The notes beneath the pieces were generated by a model, which ran no database searches, was not told the DNA's origin, and saw only the letters and a program-made list of their open reading frames with translations. From Paenibacillus monticola (GTDB taxonomy: Bacteria; Bacillota; Bacilli; Paenibacillales; Paenibacillaceae), in contig NZ_WJXB01000003.1 of NCBI RefSeq assembly GCF_009664975.1, forward strand, positions 186,001-250,000: DNA of 64,000 bases, given 5' to 3'. Both the position numbers and the translations under genes were made by a program. Below are positions 36,028 through 44,664 of this stretch, in pieces (within the stretch, counting starts at the first letter, position 1; each line of letters begins with the position of its first letter).

Positions 36028-36894
36028 TTATTTCGCTCCTTTTTCGGCTGCGCCGTATAGAGATTCCAGAACAATTTCGTCCGCCGTAAAGACATGGCTT
36101 TCGTCCGGGAATGACCGCTCTTTCACTTCCCGAACATATTGGCTGATGCCCTCACGAATCTGGTTTCCTATATCGGCGTAGGTTTTGACGAATCGTTTCT
36201 CCCGATAGGGAGAAGCGTAACGCAACAAATCATGGTACACCAACACCTGACCATCACAGTATCGGCCTGCACCTATTCCAATGGTTGGAATACTAACTGC
36301 TTTGGAGATGGCTTCAGCAACCTCCTCTGTAACCAGCTCCAAGACGATACCAAAAGCTCCAGCGGCTTCGAGAGCCTTTGCTTCATCCATCAGGCGCTGG
36401 GCATCTTTGGCATCCTTGCCTTGAATACGGTAACCGCCGATCATATTCACCGACTGGGGGGTAAGACCAATATGTCCCAGCACAGGTACACCTGCAGCAA
36501 CTACAGCAGCTACCGTTGCGCAGATTTCCAAACCGCCCTCCATCTTAACGGCTTGAGCCCGGCCTTCCTGCATTAAACGTCGTACGCCGCGCAAACTCTC
36601 ATCAATACTTCCGTGATAAGTCATAAACGGCATATCTGCCACAATAAACGTGTGCTGCGCTCCCCGGGTCACTGATCGGGTGTGATAGACCATATCATCA
36701 ATCGTAACCGGCAGGGTAGTATCATATCCCAGTACTACATTCCCCAGTGAATCACCGACTAGTATAAGATCAATTCCGGCTTCTTCGGCCAGTCGGGCCG
36801 AAGGATAATCATAAGCAGTCAGCATGCTCAGCGGCACACCCTCTACTTTCATTTTTTTCATTTTGACAATATTCAGTGGCTGTTTGTCTGCCAT
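36028..36894 (-). CDS. panB: 3-methyl-2-oxobutanoate hydroxymethyltransferase
   Basis: PanB transfers a hydroxymethyl group from methylene-tetrahydrofolate to ketoisovalerate, the first pantothenate step. The 288-residue TIM barrel shows SMLTAYDYPSARLAEEAG, the metal site VGDSLGNVVLGY and the active-site region GHIGLTPQSV. It is the first gene of panBCD and follows a structured leader that resembles the pan RNA motif, so vitamin-related RNA control is likely. Confidence 0.96.
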   Translation of the reverse strand: MADKQPLNIVKMKKMKVEGVPLSMLTAYDYPSARLAEEAGIDLILVGDSLGNVVLGYDTTLPVTIDDMVYHTRSVTRGAQHTFIVADMPFMTYHGSIDESLRGVRRLMQEGRAQAVKMEGGLEICATVAAVVAAGVPVLGHIGLTPQSVNMIGGYRIQGKDAKDAQRLMDEAKALEAAGAFGIVLELVTEEVAEAISKAVSIPTIGIGAGRYCDGQVLVYHDLLRYASPYREKRFVKTYADIGNQIREGISQYVREVKERSFPDESHVFTADEIVLESLYGAAEKGAK

Positions 36895-36943
36895 GGCTCT
36901 TCATTCCCCTTTTCCGAATTAAAATTACGCTAAAATGCGTAAA

Positions 36944-37151
36944 CAAAAAAACCCTTTAGCAATATTCCGCTAAATAGGTCCGAAGGGCAAAAAAGAGTCA
37001 CTCGCGATCGTCCCTTCTGTCTCGGTCCTTACGGCTCAGAGCAGAATCCAACGTAACCGTCAAACGCAGTTATGAAGGTACTTTCCAAAATACTATTCAT
37101 TAGCATCATTCACCAACCAGAGTGCAGCTCAAACATTTGGATACCGCCTCT
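36944..37151 (-). promoter_or_regulatory. Structured panBCD leader with pan-motif-like hairpin and terminator
   Basis: On the minus strand the leader contains a hairpin at 37015-37046: TTCTG-CTC ... GAG-A-CAGAA, inner GCC-GTAA-GG-A-C. It has a GNRA-type loop and two single bulged A residues on the 3' side, as described for the pan RNA motif found upstream of panB operons. Further on, TTTAGC / GCTAAA (36955-36974) with flanking CC/GG and TTTTTTT forms a terminator 50 bases before panB. GAAGGG and CCCTTC in between can also pair. The motif assignment is from memory of the consensus. Confidence 0.6.
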
Positions 37152-37157
37152 GAACAT

Positions 37158-37163
37158 AGTATA
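37158..37163 (-). promoter_or_regulatory. Extended -10 element of the panBCD promoter
   Basis: On the minus strand TGATATACT gives an extended -10 (TG-n-TATACT). The -35 region (GTGTAA, 17 bases upstream) is weak. The transcript would start near 37151. Confidence 0.45.
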
Positions 37164-37189
37164 TCAAAATTAATACTTAATTACACTAA

Positions 37190-37235
37190 GAAGAAACGGC
37201 TTCGCCATCCTTTTATGGACGGTATCCGTTTCTTC
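37190..37235. terminator. Hairpin between birA and the pan leader
   Basis: AAGAAACGG / CCGTTTCTT (9 bp) encloses a second helix (CCATCC / GGAC-GG). It lies 87 bases after the birA stop and may end the cca-birA transcript or insulate the pan promoter. No long T run follows. Confidence 0.45.
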
Positions 37236-37257
37236 GAGAAATGTAAGGATAATTTAT

Positions 37258-37283
37258 CGTGTGAAACATGTAAATTCTTATAT
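37258..37283 (+). repeat. Dispersed 26-bp repeat, copy 1
   Basis: The sequence CGTGTGAAACATGTAAATTC and the next six bases recur at 44593-44618 with two mismatches. Here it lies in the birA 3' flank, next to a 16-base palindrome ATATTTCT-A-AGAAATAT. Confidence 0.6.
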
Positions 37284-37321
37284 TTCTAAGAAATATGACA
37301 AGGGATGATACCCTTGCCATA

Positions 37322-38119
37322 TCAGATGATCTCAATTTCCCCCGAGCATACGTTAGTAATATGCCCAGTTTCATCTTCTAGCAGCAATCCTCCATTGTCG
37401 TCCAGACCCACTGCCAAACCTTCACTACGACCTTGCGGTGTATTCAGGGCGATCTGGCGACCAAGAGTGACCGACATGGATTCCCAAAGCTCTCGGATGG
37501 GCTTAAATCCTTGCTCCATATACAGATTGTATAGATATTCGAGCTCGGTCAGCACAGCTCCAGCTAACTCTGAACGGTCAACAGGAATGCCCCCACGTTG
37601 TATTAGCAGTGAAGTGCCAACTCCGCGCAGATAATCCGGATAATCTTCTTCCGTCAGGTTCACAGCAATTCCGATTCCGGCGATACAGTAGTGAAGTCCT
37701 CCTTCTCTTAGCGAGGATTCCAGCAGGATTCCGCAGATTTTGCGTCCTCCTGCCAGCAGATCATTTGGCCATTTAATGCCAGCTTGTACACCGGTAACTT
37801 GACGTATTGCTGTGCATACAGCGACTCCGGCAAGTAATGTAAGCTGTGGTGTCATTAGCAAAGGGAGCTTCGGACGCAGCACAACACTCATCCAGATGCC
37901 CTTGCCGCGGGGAGAATGCCATTTCCGTCCCATACGTCCCCGACCACCAGTCTGTTCTTCAGCAAAGACTGCTGTCCCTTCGGGAGCGCCGCTCTCAGCC
38001 AGTCTTTTTGCTTCCTCCTGAGTGGACACTACCGTTTCCAGCAGCTGCATTCCGCCAGACCAATTTGAAGCAGGATTCTTCTTCAAGTGGCTTAAACGTA
38101 GCGTTTCATAGTTGCTCAT
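37322..38119 (-). CDS. birA: Biotin--protein ligase without the N-terminal repressor domain
   Basis: The 265-residue protein is the catalytic BPL/LplA domain (GGRGRMGRKWHSPRGKG as adenylate loop; KWPNDLLAGGRKICGIL) plus the small C-terminal domain. B. subtilis BirA is about 325 residues and starts with a winged helix that represses biotin genes; that part is absent here and the gene begins inside the 3' end of cca (14-base overlap). AAAAAGGA 9 bases upstream selects the ATG at 38119. It should biotinylate the guanidine carboxylase at 9920-13531 and other carboxylases but not act as a DNA-binding repressor. Confidence 0.9.
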   Translation of the reverse strand: MSNYETLRLSHLKKNPASNWSGGMQLLETVVSTQEEAKRLAESGAPEGTAVFAEEQTGGRGRMGRKWHSPRGKGIWMSVVLRPKLPLLMTPQLTLLAGVAVCTAIRQVTGVQAGIKWPNDLLAGGRKICGILLESSLREGGLHYCIAGIGIAVNLTEEDYPDYLRGVGTSLLIQRGGIPVDRSELAGAVLTELEYLYNLYMEQGFKPIRELWESMSVTLGRQIALNTPQGRSEGLAVGLDDNGGLLLEDETGHITNVCSGEIEII

Positions 38120-39389
38120 GTCCATCCATCCTTTTTGCTTCCTGCAGCAATAATTGTTTATCGTTAGGGATATCCCCAACTGCAACAGCTTGCAGCAACT
38201 GCTGCAGTATGATGCCAAGCCAGGGCCCCGGGGTCTTCTGTAAAGTCTCCACCAACTCATTGCCGGTGACAGCAAGTGCTGTAAGGCTGCTGAGCGGCAT
38301 TTGCTTCATCCACTCTCTTGCAGCAGCAGAGTGGCCCTCCGGCGCTGCTGGCAGGGCCGCAAGCAGCGTAAGCCACCCTTCGGCGGCTTCCCTGCCGTAG
38401 GCCAGCACGGCGGCGATCCAGTGCCGCCGCAGGGCCTCAGTGCCGCCAACGCTACCCGGCGGCACTACCTCAAGGGCAGCGGTCCAAGCTTCGCGGACCC
38501 GCAGCACCAAGACGACGCCATTCCGCGTCGTCCCTGGGAACGTCCATGCCCGCAGCAGCACGTCGGCCTCTTGGGCCGACTGCTTCAGGGCATGGAGCAG
38601 CAGCGCCCACCGCAGGCGGGCGCTCTGCAGTTCCCCGATCCCGGCGCTCAAGGCGGCGGCTGCCGCCAGATCAATGCCGGTCCAGGGGAACGGGGCTTTG
38701 CCGCGCGGCAGCAGGCCGCTGCGCAGTAGCATCCCGAGGCCGCGCCGGGGGTGCGGCCCTTCTACAATGCGTTCCAGCTCCGCGCGGACTCGCTCAACGG
38801 CAATATGCACCAGCTTATCCCGCTGGCGCAACAGTCCCCGCCACGTATTCTTGGTGACGGAGAAATCTAAACCAGACGCAAAGCGCACGCAGCGCAACAT
38901 GCGCAGCGCATCCTCTGCAAATCGTTCCTCTGCGTCTCCGACGCAGCGTATCACTTGGTGCTCCAAATCTACCGCACCACCAAAAGGATCGATCAGTAGA
39001 CCATCGATTCCACAACAGATGGCGTTAATTGTAAAGTCACGCCGTCGCAAATCCTCATTCACATCACTAACAAAAAAGACATGCTCCGGACGGCGATAGT
39101 CGACATAGCCACTTTCCGTGCGGTACGTCGTCACTTCAAAACCAAATCCCGCCTGCAAAACGGTTACCGTTCCGTGCTGTAAGCCTGTAGGAACACAGCG
39201 TGGAAAGATTGAGATGACCTCTTCCGGTAGCGCAGAGGTCGTAATATCCATATCATGTACAGGTCGGCCTAACAGCTCATCGCGAATGCAGCCTCCGACC
39301 CAATAGGCCTCGTGACCTTTCTCCAGCAGTTGGGCAATTACATGCTCCGATGCTTCGGCCATACCACTAGATGCCATTTTCCATTCCAT
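38106..39389 (-). CDS. cca: CCA tRNA nucleotidyltransferase
   Basis: The class II nucleotidyltransferase adds CCA to tRNA 3' ends. The N-terminal head has WVGGCIRDELLG and the catalytic DMD of HDMDITTSALPEE. The motif RRRDFTINAICC and the neck segment RFAEDALRMLRCVRFA follow. AAGGAG selects the ATG at 39389 (427 residues). Roughly 38330-38880, encoding the body and tail domains, is much richer in G and C than the flanks and full of GCC/GCG codons, while the head domain is ordinary. Confidence 0.93.
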   Translation of the reverse strand: MEWKMASSGMAEASEHVIAQLLEKGHEAYWVGGCIRDELLGRPVHDMDITTSALPEEVISIFPRCVPTGLQHGTVTVLQAGFGFEVTTYRTESGYVDYRRPEHVFFVSDVNEDLRRRDFTINAICCGIDGLLIDPFGGAVDLEHQVIRCVGDAEERFAEDALRMLRCVRFASGLDFSVTKNTWRGLLRQRDKLVHIAVERVRAELERIVEGPHPRRGLGMLLRSGLLPRGKAPFPWTGIDLAAAAALSAGIGELQSARLRWALLLHALKQSAQEADVLLRAWTFPGTTRNGVVLVLRVREAWTAALEVVPPGSVGGTEALRRHWIAAVLAYGREAAEGWLTLLAALPAAPEGHSAAAREWMKQMPLSSLTALAVTGNELVETLQKTPGPWLGIILQQLLQAVAVGDIPNDKQLLLQEAKRMDGHEQL

Positions 39390-39399
39390 TACGAACTCC

Positions 39400-40560
39400 T
39401 TACCCCCGGACTGGGTCCAGCCTAGGCACCTTGCACCCGAGTACACGGTAATATATATCCTCATATTGATTCGTTATAGCATCCCTGCTGAAGTCATCAC
39501 AGGCTCGCTTCAAGCAGGCTTGTCTAAATTGTTCTGCCATTAAATCATCCGACAGGAACTCTATTGCATATTTTGCCATAGTTGTAGTATCTCCGATTGG
39601 AGCTAGAAAGCCCGTCTTACCATGCTGTATTAATTCCGGTATGCCCCCGGTTTGTGAACCAATTGTGGGGACACCACAGGCCATCGCTTCCAGCGCAACT
39701 AGCCCAAAGCTTTCCTTCTCGGAAGGAAGAAGCAGCAGATCTGCCATAGAAATAACCTGGGCAATTTCATCCTGTCTGCCAAGAAAGCGAACCTTGTCCT
39801 CCAGCCCCATTTCGTTAATCTTTGCCTGTATTTTAGGCAGATCTGGGCCTTCGCCAACAAGCAGCAGACGGGATGGTACCTCACGACTAACCTTGGCAAA
39901 AATATCAACAACATCACTCACTCTTTTTACTGGACGAAAGTTCGAGATATGCATGAGGATCTTCTCATCTGGCGAAGCAAAATCACTACGCAGATCCGAC
40001 ACATCGCGCGGATAATAGACACGTTTATCTACAAAGTTATAGGTCAGGTCAATATCGCGAGTAATATCCAGTACCTGACGGGTTTCTTTGATCAGATCCT
40101 GTGATACGGCTGTAACCGCATCACTCTCATTAATGGCTAGTCGGATCAAATCCTTCAGCGACTCATCTTGGCCCAGCACTGTAATATCCGTACCATGCAG
40201 TGTAGTTACCACCTTTATATCATTGCCCAGCATTTTCTTGGCGAGAAAGGCACATACGGCATGCGGTACAGCATAATGAACATGAAGCAAATCCAAATTC
40301 TGCATTTTGGCGACCTGAGCCATCTTGGTTGCCAGAGCTAGATCATAGGGAGGATATTTAAATACATAATAATCGTTAACCTCGACCTCATGATAAAATA
40401 TATTTTTCTGAAACGTCCCGAGCCGGAACGGAATACTGTGTGTAATAAAATGGACCTCGTGGCCTTTCTCAGCCAGCAGCTTGCCCAGTTCAGTAGCCAC
40501 TACGCCCGAGCCCCCAAGAGACGGATAACAGGTAATACCAATTTTCAACATCCGGTCCAT
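39400..40560 (-). CDS. bshA: N-acetyl-alpha-D-glucosaminyl L-malate synthase
   Basis: BshA is the family 4 (GT-B) glycosyltransferase that joins UDP-GlcNAc and malate, the first step of bacillithiol synthesis. The 386 residues show the N-terminal GITCYPSLGGSGVVATELGK, HVHYAVPHA and the C-terminal nucleotide site PSEKESFGLVALEAMACGVP. GAAGGGGACGG precedes the ATG. bshB1 lies next to it as in B. subtilis; bshC is not in this window. Confidence 0.95.
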   Translation of the reverse strand: MDRMLKIGITCYPSLGGSGVVATELGKLLAEKGHEVHFITHSIPFRLGTFQKNIFYHEVEVNDYYVFKYPPYDLALATKMAQVAKMQNLDLLHVHYAVPHAVCAFLAKKMLGNDIKVVTTLHGTDITVLGQDESLKDLIRLAINESDAVTAVSQDLIKETRQVLDITRDIDLTYNFVDKRVYYPRDVSDLRSDFASPDEKILMHISNFRPVKRVSDVVDIFAKVSREVPSRLLLVGEGPDLPKIQAKINEMGLEDKVRFLGRQDEIAQVISMADLLLLPSEKESFGLVALEAMACGVPTIGSQTGGIPELIQHGKTGFLAPIGDTTTMAKYAIEFLSDDLMAEQFRQACLKRACDDFSRDAITNQYEDIYYRVLGCKVPRLDPVRG

Positions 40561-40628
40561 AATTCCGTCCCCTTCTTTGACATGTGGTTATCCCTCATGT
40601 TCCTCATCTATTCATTCTATTCAAACCT

Positions 40629-41327
40629 TCATTTACTAGCAAACATTTCTACCACATAAGGAATCTTGGTCGCAAAACCTTCCGCATAAGGAATAAGTCT
40701 GCGCTGACCGAGCAGCATATCTCTTGATCGGACACGCTCGATGTACCCTTCAGTCAACGGGGTGATTACATAATCTTCCCCTGTCACTTTCTCGAATTGG
40801 GAGCGATAGCAGGCGAGGGATTGCTCCTTAAGTGCATATTGGTCCGTTACATCGACGACAAGATCACTTCGTCCCAGATCGTTTATGAAATAAAAATATA
40901 GCTGTGGCGCAGGTACAGCCGGCTTGTCCGGCATATATTTGCGCAGCTTGGCATTAAATACTGCCTCTTCCACCAGCTTGCTGCAAGCGATATGATCAGG
41001 ATGACGATCCTCCCAATAAGGAGCGAAGACCACAGCCGGTGCAAAACGGCGAATCTCCGCCGCCACCGCCGCCACATGTGCTTCTGTCATATAAAGTCCT
41101 CGGTCAGGAAGCCCCAAGTTACTTCGCACAACCGCTCCTAACACGTCTGCTGCTTGCTGCGCCTCCGCTTTTCGACGTTCAACCGTTCCGTTTGAGGACA
41201 TTTCCGCAGCCGTTAAATCACACAGACCAACCTTGAGCCCTGCCGCTGCATGCTTGGCAATGGTACCTGCCATGCCAATTTCGGCATCATCCGCATGCGC
41301 GCCGAATACAAGAATATCCAGCTTCAT
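40629..41327 (-). CDS. bshB1: Bacillithiol N-acetylglucosaminyl-malate deacetylase
   Basis: A PIG-L/LmbE-type zinc deacetylase of 232 residues that removes acetyl from GlcNAc-malate in bacillithiol synthesis. The zinc motif AHADDAE (residues 10-16) and the later HPDH in [13 protein letters not shown] are intact. It follows mgsA with a 4-base overlap and precedes bshA by 68 bases. Confidence 0.94.
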   Translation of the reverse strand: MKLDILVFGAHADDAEIGMAGTIAKHAAAGLKVGLCDLTAAEMSSNGTVERRKAEAQQAADVLGAVVRSNLGLPDRGLYMTEAHVAAVAAEIRRFAPAVVFAPYWEDRHPDHIACSKLVEEAVFNAKLRKYMPDKPAVPAPQLYFYFINDLGRSDLVVDVTDQYALKEQSLACYRSQFEKVTGEDYVITPLTEGYIERVRSRDMLLGQRRLIPYAEGFATKIPYVVEMFASK

Positions 41328-41743
41328 TCATCTACACCTGGCTTGTACTTATGTACTAGATCACGCCAGGCAAAATCACCACGATCAATGGCCTTGACCA
41401 GAATCTCAGCCGTAGCAATATTCGTTGCAACAGGAATGCCATACACATCACATAAACGCAGCAATGCCGAAATATCCGGCTCGTGTGGCTGCGCCATCAG
41501 CGGATCACGCAAGAAAATAATTAGATCCAGCTCATCTTGAGCCACCATCGAACCAATCTGTTGATCCCCGCCAAGAGGCCCGGACATGTACCGATGAATC
41601 TGAAGCTTCGTTACTTCCATAATTCGCAGCCCGGTCGTACCTGTAGAAAACAATTCATGTCCTATAAAGACATGTTCATAGGCTGTAATAAAGTTAACCA
41701 TTTCATCCTTTTTGCGGTCATGTGCAATAAAAGCAATCTTCAT
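41324..41743 (-). CDS. mgsA: Methylglyoxal synthase
   Basis: MgsA converts dihydroxyacetone phosphate to methylglyoxal and phosphate. The 139 residues include AHDRKKDEM, the phosphate site STGTTG and the catalytic Asp region [10 protein letters not shown]. It overlaps bshB1 by 4 bases; the linkage with bacillithiol genes makes sense because bacillithiol detoxifies methylglyoxal. Confidence 0.96.
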   Translation of the reverse strand: MKIAFIAHDRKKDEMVNFITAYEHVFIGHELFSTGTTGLRIMEVTKLQIHRYMSGPLGGDQQIGSMVAQDELDLIIFLRDPLMAQPHEPDISALLRLCDVYGIPVATNIATAEILVKAIDRGDFAWRDLVHKYKPGVDE

Positions 41744-41761
41744 TATGGTCTTCCTCCCCGA

Positions 41762-42565
41762 CTAATCTATAAAGTGCTCAAATCCATATATTAAACCGGT
41801 ATATCCCATCACTTTTTGCACACCCATTTTGACCCCTGGCATATATCCCGCCCGTTCATAAGAATCATGACGGATCTTTAAAGACTGTCCATAGCCGCCA
41901 AAAATGACTTCCTCCTGGGCAAAAACACCGGGAAGACGGATGCTGTGGATGCGAAATCCGTTATAATAACCCCCACGTGCTCCCTCAATAGTCTCTTCTT
42001 CCTGAGGATTGCCCTGACGAAGCTCCTTGCGTACTTCCGAGATCATCTCCGCTGTCTTGATTGCGGTCCCTGAAGGTGCATCTAACTTCTGGTCTCCATG
42101 ATACTCGATAATCTCCAGATGAGGAAAATACTTTGCGGCCTGCGCGGCGAATTTCATCATAAGAATAGCTCCTATGGAGAAGTTCGGGGCAATCAATCCA
42201 CCAATCCCCTGCTCCTTGCATTGCTTGTCCAGCTCAGTGATCTGCTCCGGAGTGAATCCGGTTGTACCGATAACCGGACGCACTCCATATTTGATAGCCA
42301 GTGCCGTATTCTCATAGGCTGATTGTGGGATCGTAAAATCAACTAATACGTCTGCGTTACTCTCGGCGAGAGCAACCTCCAGATCAGAGGTAACCAGTAT
42401 TCCGATCTCTTCCAGACCTACAAGCCGGCCTGCATCCGTATCCATAGCTGAGCGATCCACAGCTGCTGCCAGTTCCAGCTCTTCATCCTGAAGTACCAGC
42501 TTCACAACTTCCTTGCCCATTCTTCCGCCAGCGCCGGATACAATAACCCTAATCTTATCACTCAT
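41762..42565 (-). CDS. dapB: 4-hydroxy-tetrahydrodipicolinate reductase
   Basis: DapB reduces hydroxy-tetrahydrodipicolinate with NAD(P)H in lysine and diaminopimelate synthesis. It has the Rossmann loop SGAGGRMGKEV, the active-site EYHGDQKLDAPSGTA and a length of 267, equal to the B. subtilis enzyme when the ATG at 42565 is used (CGAGGA lies 8 bases before it). Confidence 0.96.
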   Translation of the reverse strand: MSDKIRVIVSGAGGRMGKEVVKLVLQDEELELAAAVDRSAMDTDAGRLVGLEEIGILVTSDLEVALAESNADVLVDFTIPQSAYENTALAIKYGVRPVIGTTGFTPEQITELDKQCKEQGIGGLIAPNFSIGAILMMKFAAQAAKYFPHLEIIEYHGDQKLDAPSGTAIKTAEMISEVRKELRQGNPQEEETIEGARGGYYNGFRIHSIRLPGVFAQEEVIFGGYGQSLKIRHDSYERAGYMPGVKMGVQKVMGYTGLIYGFEHFID

Positions 42566-42597
42566 ATGCTTTGTCCTCGCTTTCAGTGGTTTCATGA

Positions 42598-43119
42598 TTA
42601 CTGCAGATAAGACTGTAATGATTTTTGCAGATCCTTCATCAATTGCCGCAATCCGGTATCGTCCGGATGCAAGGACATAACTTCTTTCAAGGCTGCGATA
42701 GCCTGTAAATGCTCATTCATTCGGCTATGCGCAATAGCCAGCCACACATAAGCGTCTCCATATAAAGGGTCCAGAGAAATGGCTTCTTTTAATAGGGTAA
42801 TCGGATGATACGGGTTCATGGTACGTGTCTGTTCATCTTCCAGCAGCCGTTTGGCTTCCTGCACAAGCATCAGCGCCTGCAAATGCTGCAGGTGCAGATT
42901 GTACTCAGGTTTGCTGCTATCCAGCTTTACAGCAGCTACAGCATGCACTAAAGCCCTATCCAGCATGCCGCTGCGAGCATAGGTTATGGAACAGCGATAC
43001 CTGACCTCAGCATCAGCCGGGCTAGCCGCAATAGCAGCCTCAAAGCACACAATGGCCTCGGCAAAATCACTGCGCAATATATGACGGTAAGCCTCTCTTA
43101 CATATTCACTTGGATTCAT
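42598..43119 (-). CDS. Tetratricopeptide-repeat protein
   Basis: The 173-residue protein consists almost wholly of TPR units (FAEAIVCFEAAIAASPADAE, LDRALVHAVAAVKLDSSKPE, LLKEAISLDPLYGDAYVWLA, LQAIAALKEVMSLHPDDTG). No signal peptide or other domain is seen. AGGGTGGTG favours the ATG at 43119 over a GTG at 43125. It sits between dapB and mazG. The role is unknown. Confidence 0.78.
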   Translation of the reverse strand: MNPSEYVREAYRHILRSDFAEAIVCFEAAIAASPADAEVRYRCSITYARSGMLDRALVHAVAAVKLDSSKPEYNLHLQHLQALMLVQEAKRLLEDEQTRTMNPYHPITLLKEAISLDPLYGDAYVWLAIAHSRMNEHLQAIAALKEVMSLHPDDTGLRQLMKDLQKSLQSYLQ

Positions 43120-43178
43120 ATACACACCACCCTAACGACTAAACGCCGTTTGTTTGGTACAGCATATGAAGTAGCTGC

Positions 43179-43508
43179 CTAATCGGTGTTTTTCATTGTC
43201 CAGCGCCCGGCATCCCGAGTATTAAACTTGTGCATTACTTTATCGTGGGCTTCCGTAAGGTCGATTCCAAGTGAATTGGCGAAACAGATCGTAATAAATA
43301 GGATATCGCCCAATTCTAGCTCAATTGAATTTTCTGCTTCATCTGCACGTTTCGGTTTCTCGCCAAATTGGTGGTTTACTTCACGGGCCAATTCTCCGAC
43401 TTCTTCGGACATGCGGGCAAGCATTGATAACGGACTGAAGTAACCTTCTTTAAACTGCGATATATAAGCGTCTACCTCACGCTGGATGTCACCAAGACTT
43501 CTGTCCAT
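43179..43508 (-). CDS. ypjD: MazG-like nucleotide pyrophosphohydrolase
   Basis: The 109-residue all-alpha NTP pyrophosphohydrolase has the MazG metal-binding pattern MSEEVGELAREV (EExxE-like) and ELGDILFITICFANSLGIDL (ExxD). It cleaves nucleoside triphosphates to monophosphates, typically for housecleaning. It corresponds to B. subtilis YpjD by context next to dapB. Confidence 0.9.
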   Translation of the reverse strand: MDRSLGDIQREVDAYISQFKEGYFSPLSMLARMSEEVGELAREVNHQFGEKPKRADEAENSIELELGDILFITICFANSLGIDLTEAHDKVMHKFNTRDAGRWTMKNTD

Positions 43509-43721
43509 AAATAGTTACTTCGCCCCCTTGCTTCATCTTGCCTTCTGTTTGCCCCTATGTTATCGTAAAGACGTTTTGAAGACAAATTTTTTTTATTATT
43601 TTATAGCATCAGACAACAAAAGGTATACTTAATTGTAGGACTGTAGTAATGCACAACTTAAATTAGCAGCGAAATTTATATTAACAGAAAAATTGCCCAT
43701 AGTGGCCTAACGAGGGATTAT

Positions 43722-44591
43722 ATGAATTCATCCAAAATTATTACAATTAGTAAAACATCAGCCCCCATCATGTTGGGAGCCGCCGTGTATGCCTTTGGCC
43801 TGCTATATTTCATCATTCCCAACCAGCTTATGGAGGGTGGCGTGACCGGGATTACGATCCTGCTCAACTATGCTTTTGACATCCCCATCTTTCTGACGAC
43901 ACTCCTGCTGAATCTCCCGCTGTTTCTGCTCGGCTGGAAAGTACTGGGTGCCCACCAGATTGCCTACACCGGTGTAGGTATTGGAGCACTGTCTTTTTTC
44001 CTCTGGTTATTCGAAAGAATGATCTCCGCCGGATGGATAGTCCCGTTCACCACCGAAAATGATTTTATTCTTGCTTCATTATATGCCGGGGTAACGCTGG
44101 GCGCTGGTCTTGGCATCGTGTTCCGATTCGGAGGCACCACAGGTGGTGTCGACATTGTAGCGCGAATTCTCGGCCGGAACTTCGGCTGGAGCATGGGACA
44201 GATTATTCTGGCCGTAGACATTCTCATCATTGGCTCTTCGCTGTTATATATCCCTAGAGAAAAAATATTATATACATTAGTCGCGGTCTTTATCTCATCA
44301 CGTGTGATTGATTTCATTCAAGAAGGTGCCTATGCCGCAAAAGCTTTCACCATTATCAGCGACTACGCCCCACAAATCGCCGATCTGATTACGGCGGATA
44401 TGGATCGCGGCGTGACTCTGATTCCAGCAATCGGCGCATATTCCAAGCAGGCTAAGCACATGGTGTACTGCGTGGTATCCAGGCAGGAGATTCATCGACT
44501 CAGTCAGTTAGTGAAATCAATCGATCCTCAGGCCTTTGTGATCATCAGCGATGTGCACGATGTTCACGGTGAAGGCTTTCGTCAGACCTAA
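43722..44591 (+). CDS. YitT family membrane protein (YpjC-like)
   Basis: The 289-residue protein has about five to six membrane helices in the first 200 residues (MLGAAVYAFGLLYFIIPN, GVTGITILLNYAFDI, FGGTTGGVDIVARIL) and the C-terminal cytosolic DUF2179 domain (residues about 210-285, AYSKQAKHMVYCVVSRQEI). Function of the family is not established. It is the only plus-strand gene between 21 and 64 kb apart from the candidate sRNA and is divergent from mazG. Confidence 0.88.
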   Translation: MNSSKIITISKTSAPIMLGAAVYAFGLLYFIIPNQLMEGGVTGITILLNYAFDIPIFLTTLLLNLPLFLLGWKVLGAHQIAYTGVGIGALSFFLWLFERMISAGWIVPFTTENDFILASLYAGVTLGAGLGIVFRFGGTTGGVDIVARILGRNFGWSMGQIILAVDILIIGSSLLYIPREKILYTLVAVFISSRVIDFIQEGAYAAKAFTIISDYAPQIADLITADMDRGVTLIPAIGAYSKQAKHMVYCVVSRQEIHRLSQLVKSIDPQAFVIISDVHDVHGEGFRQT

Positions 44592-44592
44592 A

Positions 44593-44618
44593 CGTGTGAA
44601 ACATATAAATTCTTATCT
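44593..44618 (+). repeat. Dispersed 26-bp repeat, copy 2
   Basis: This copy starts 2 bases after the YitT stop and matches 37258-37283 in 24 of 26 positions. It lies directly before the terminator. Confidence 0.6.
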
Positions 44619-44623
44619 TAAAA

Positions 44624-44660
44624 AAACAGCCAGCCTTCTTCATTGAAGGCTGGCTGTTTA
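44624..44660. terminator. Bidirectional terminator between the YitT gene and ypjB
   Basis: AAACAGCCAGCCTTC / GAAGGCTGGCTGTTT, a 15-bp perfect stem with a 6-base loop, flanked by A run and T run, serves the converging genes on both sides. Confidence 0.92.
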
Positions 44661-44664
44661 CGTA

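Noticed and set aside
38440..39099. Long open frame on the plus strand opposite cca
   Set aside because: It mirrors the GC-rich codons of cca, is rich in S, R and P, has no ribosome-binding site and cca itself is a clear gene.
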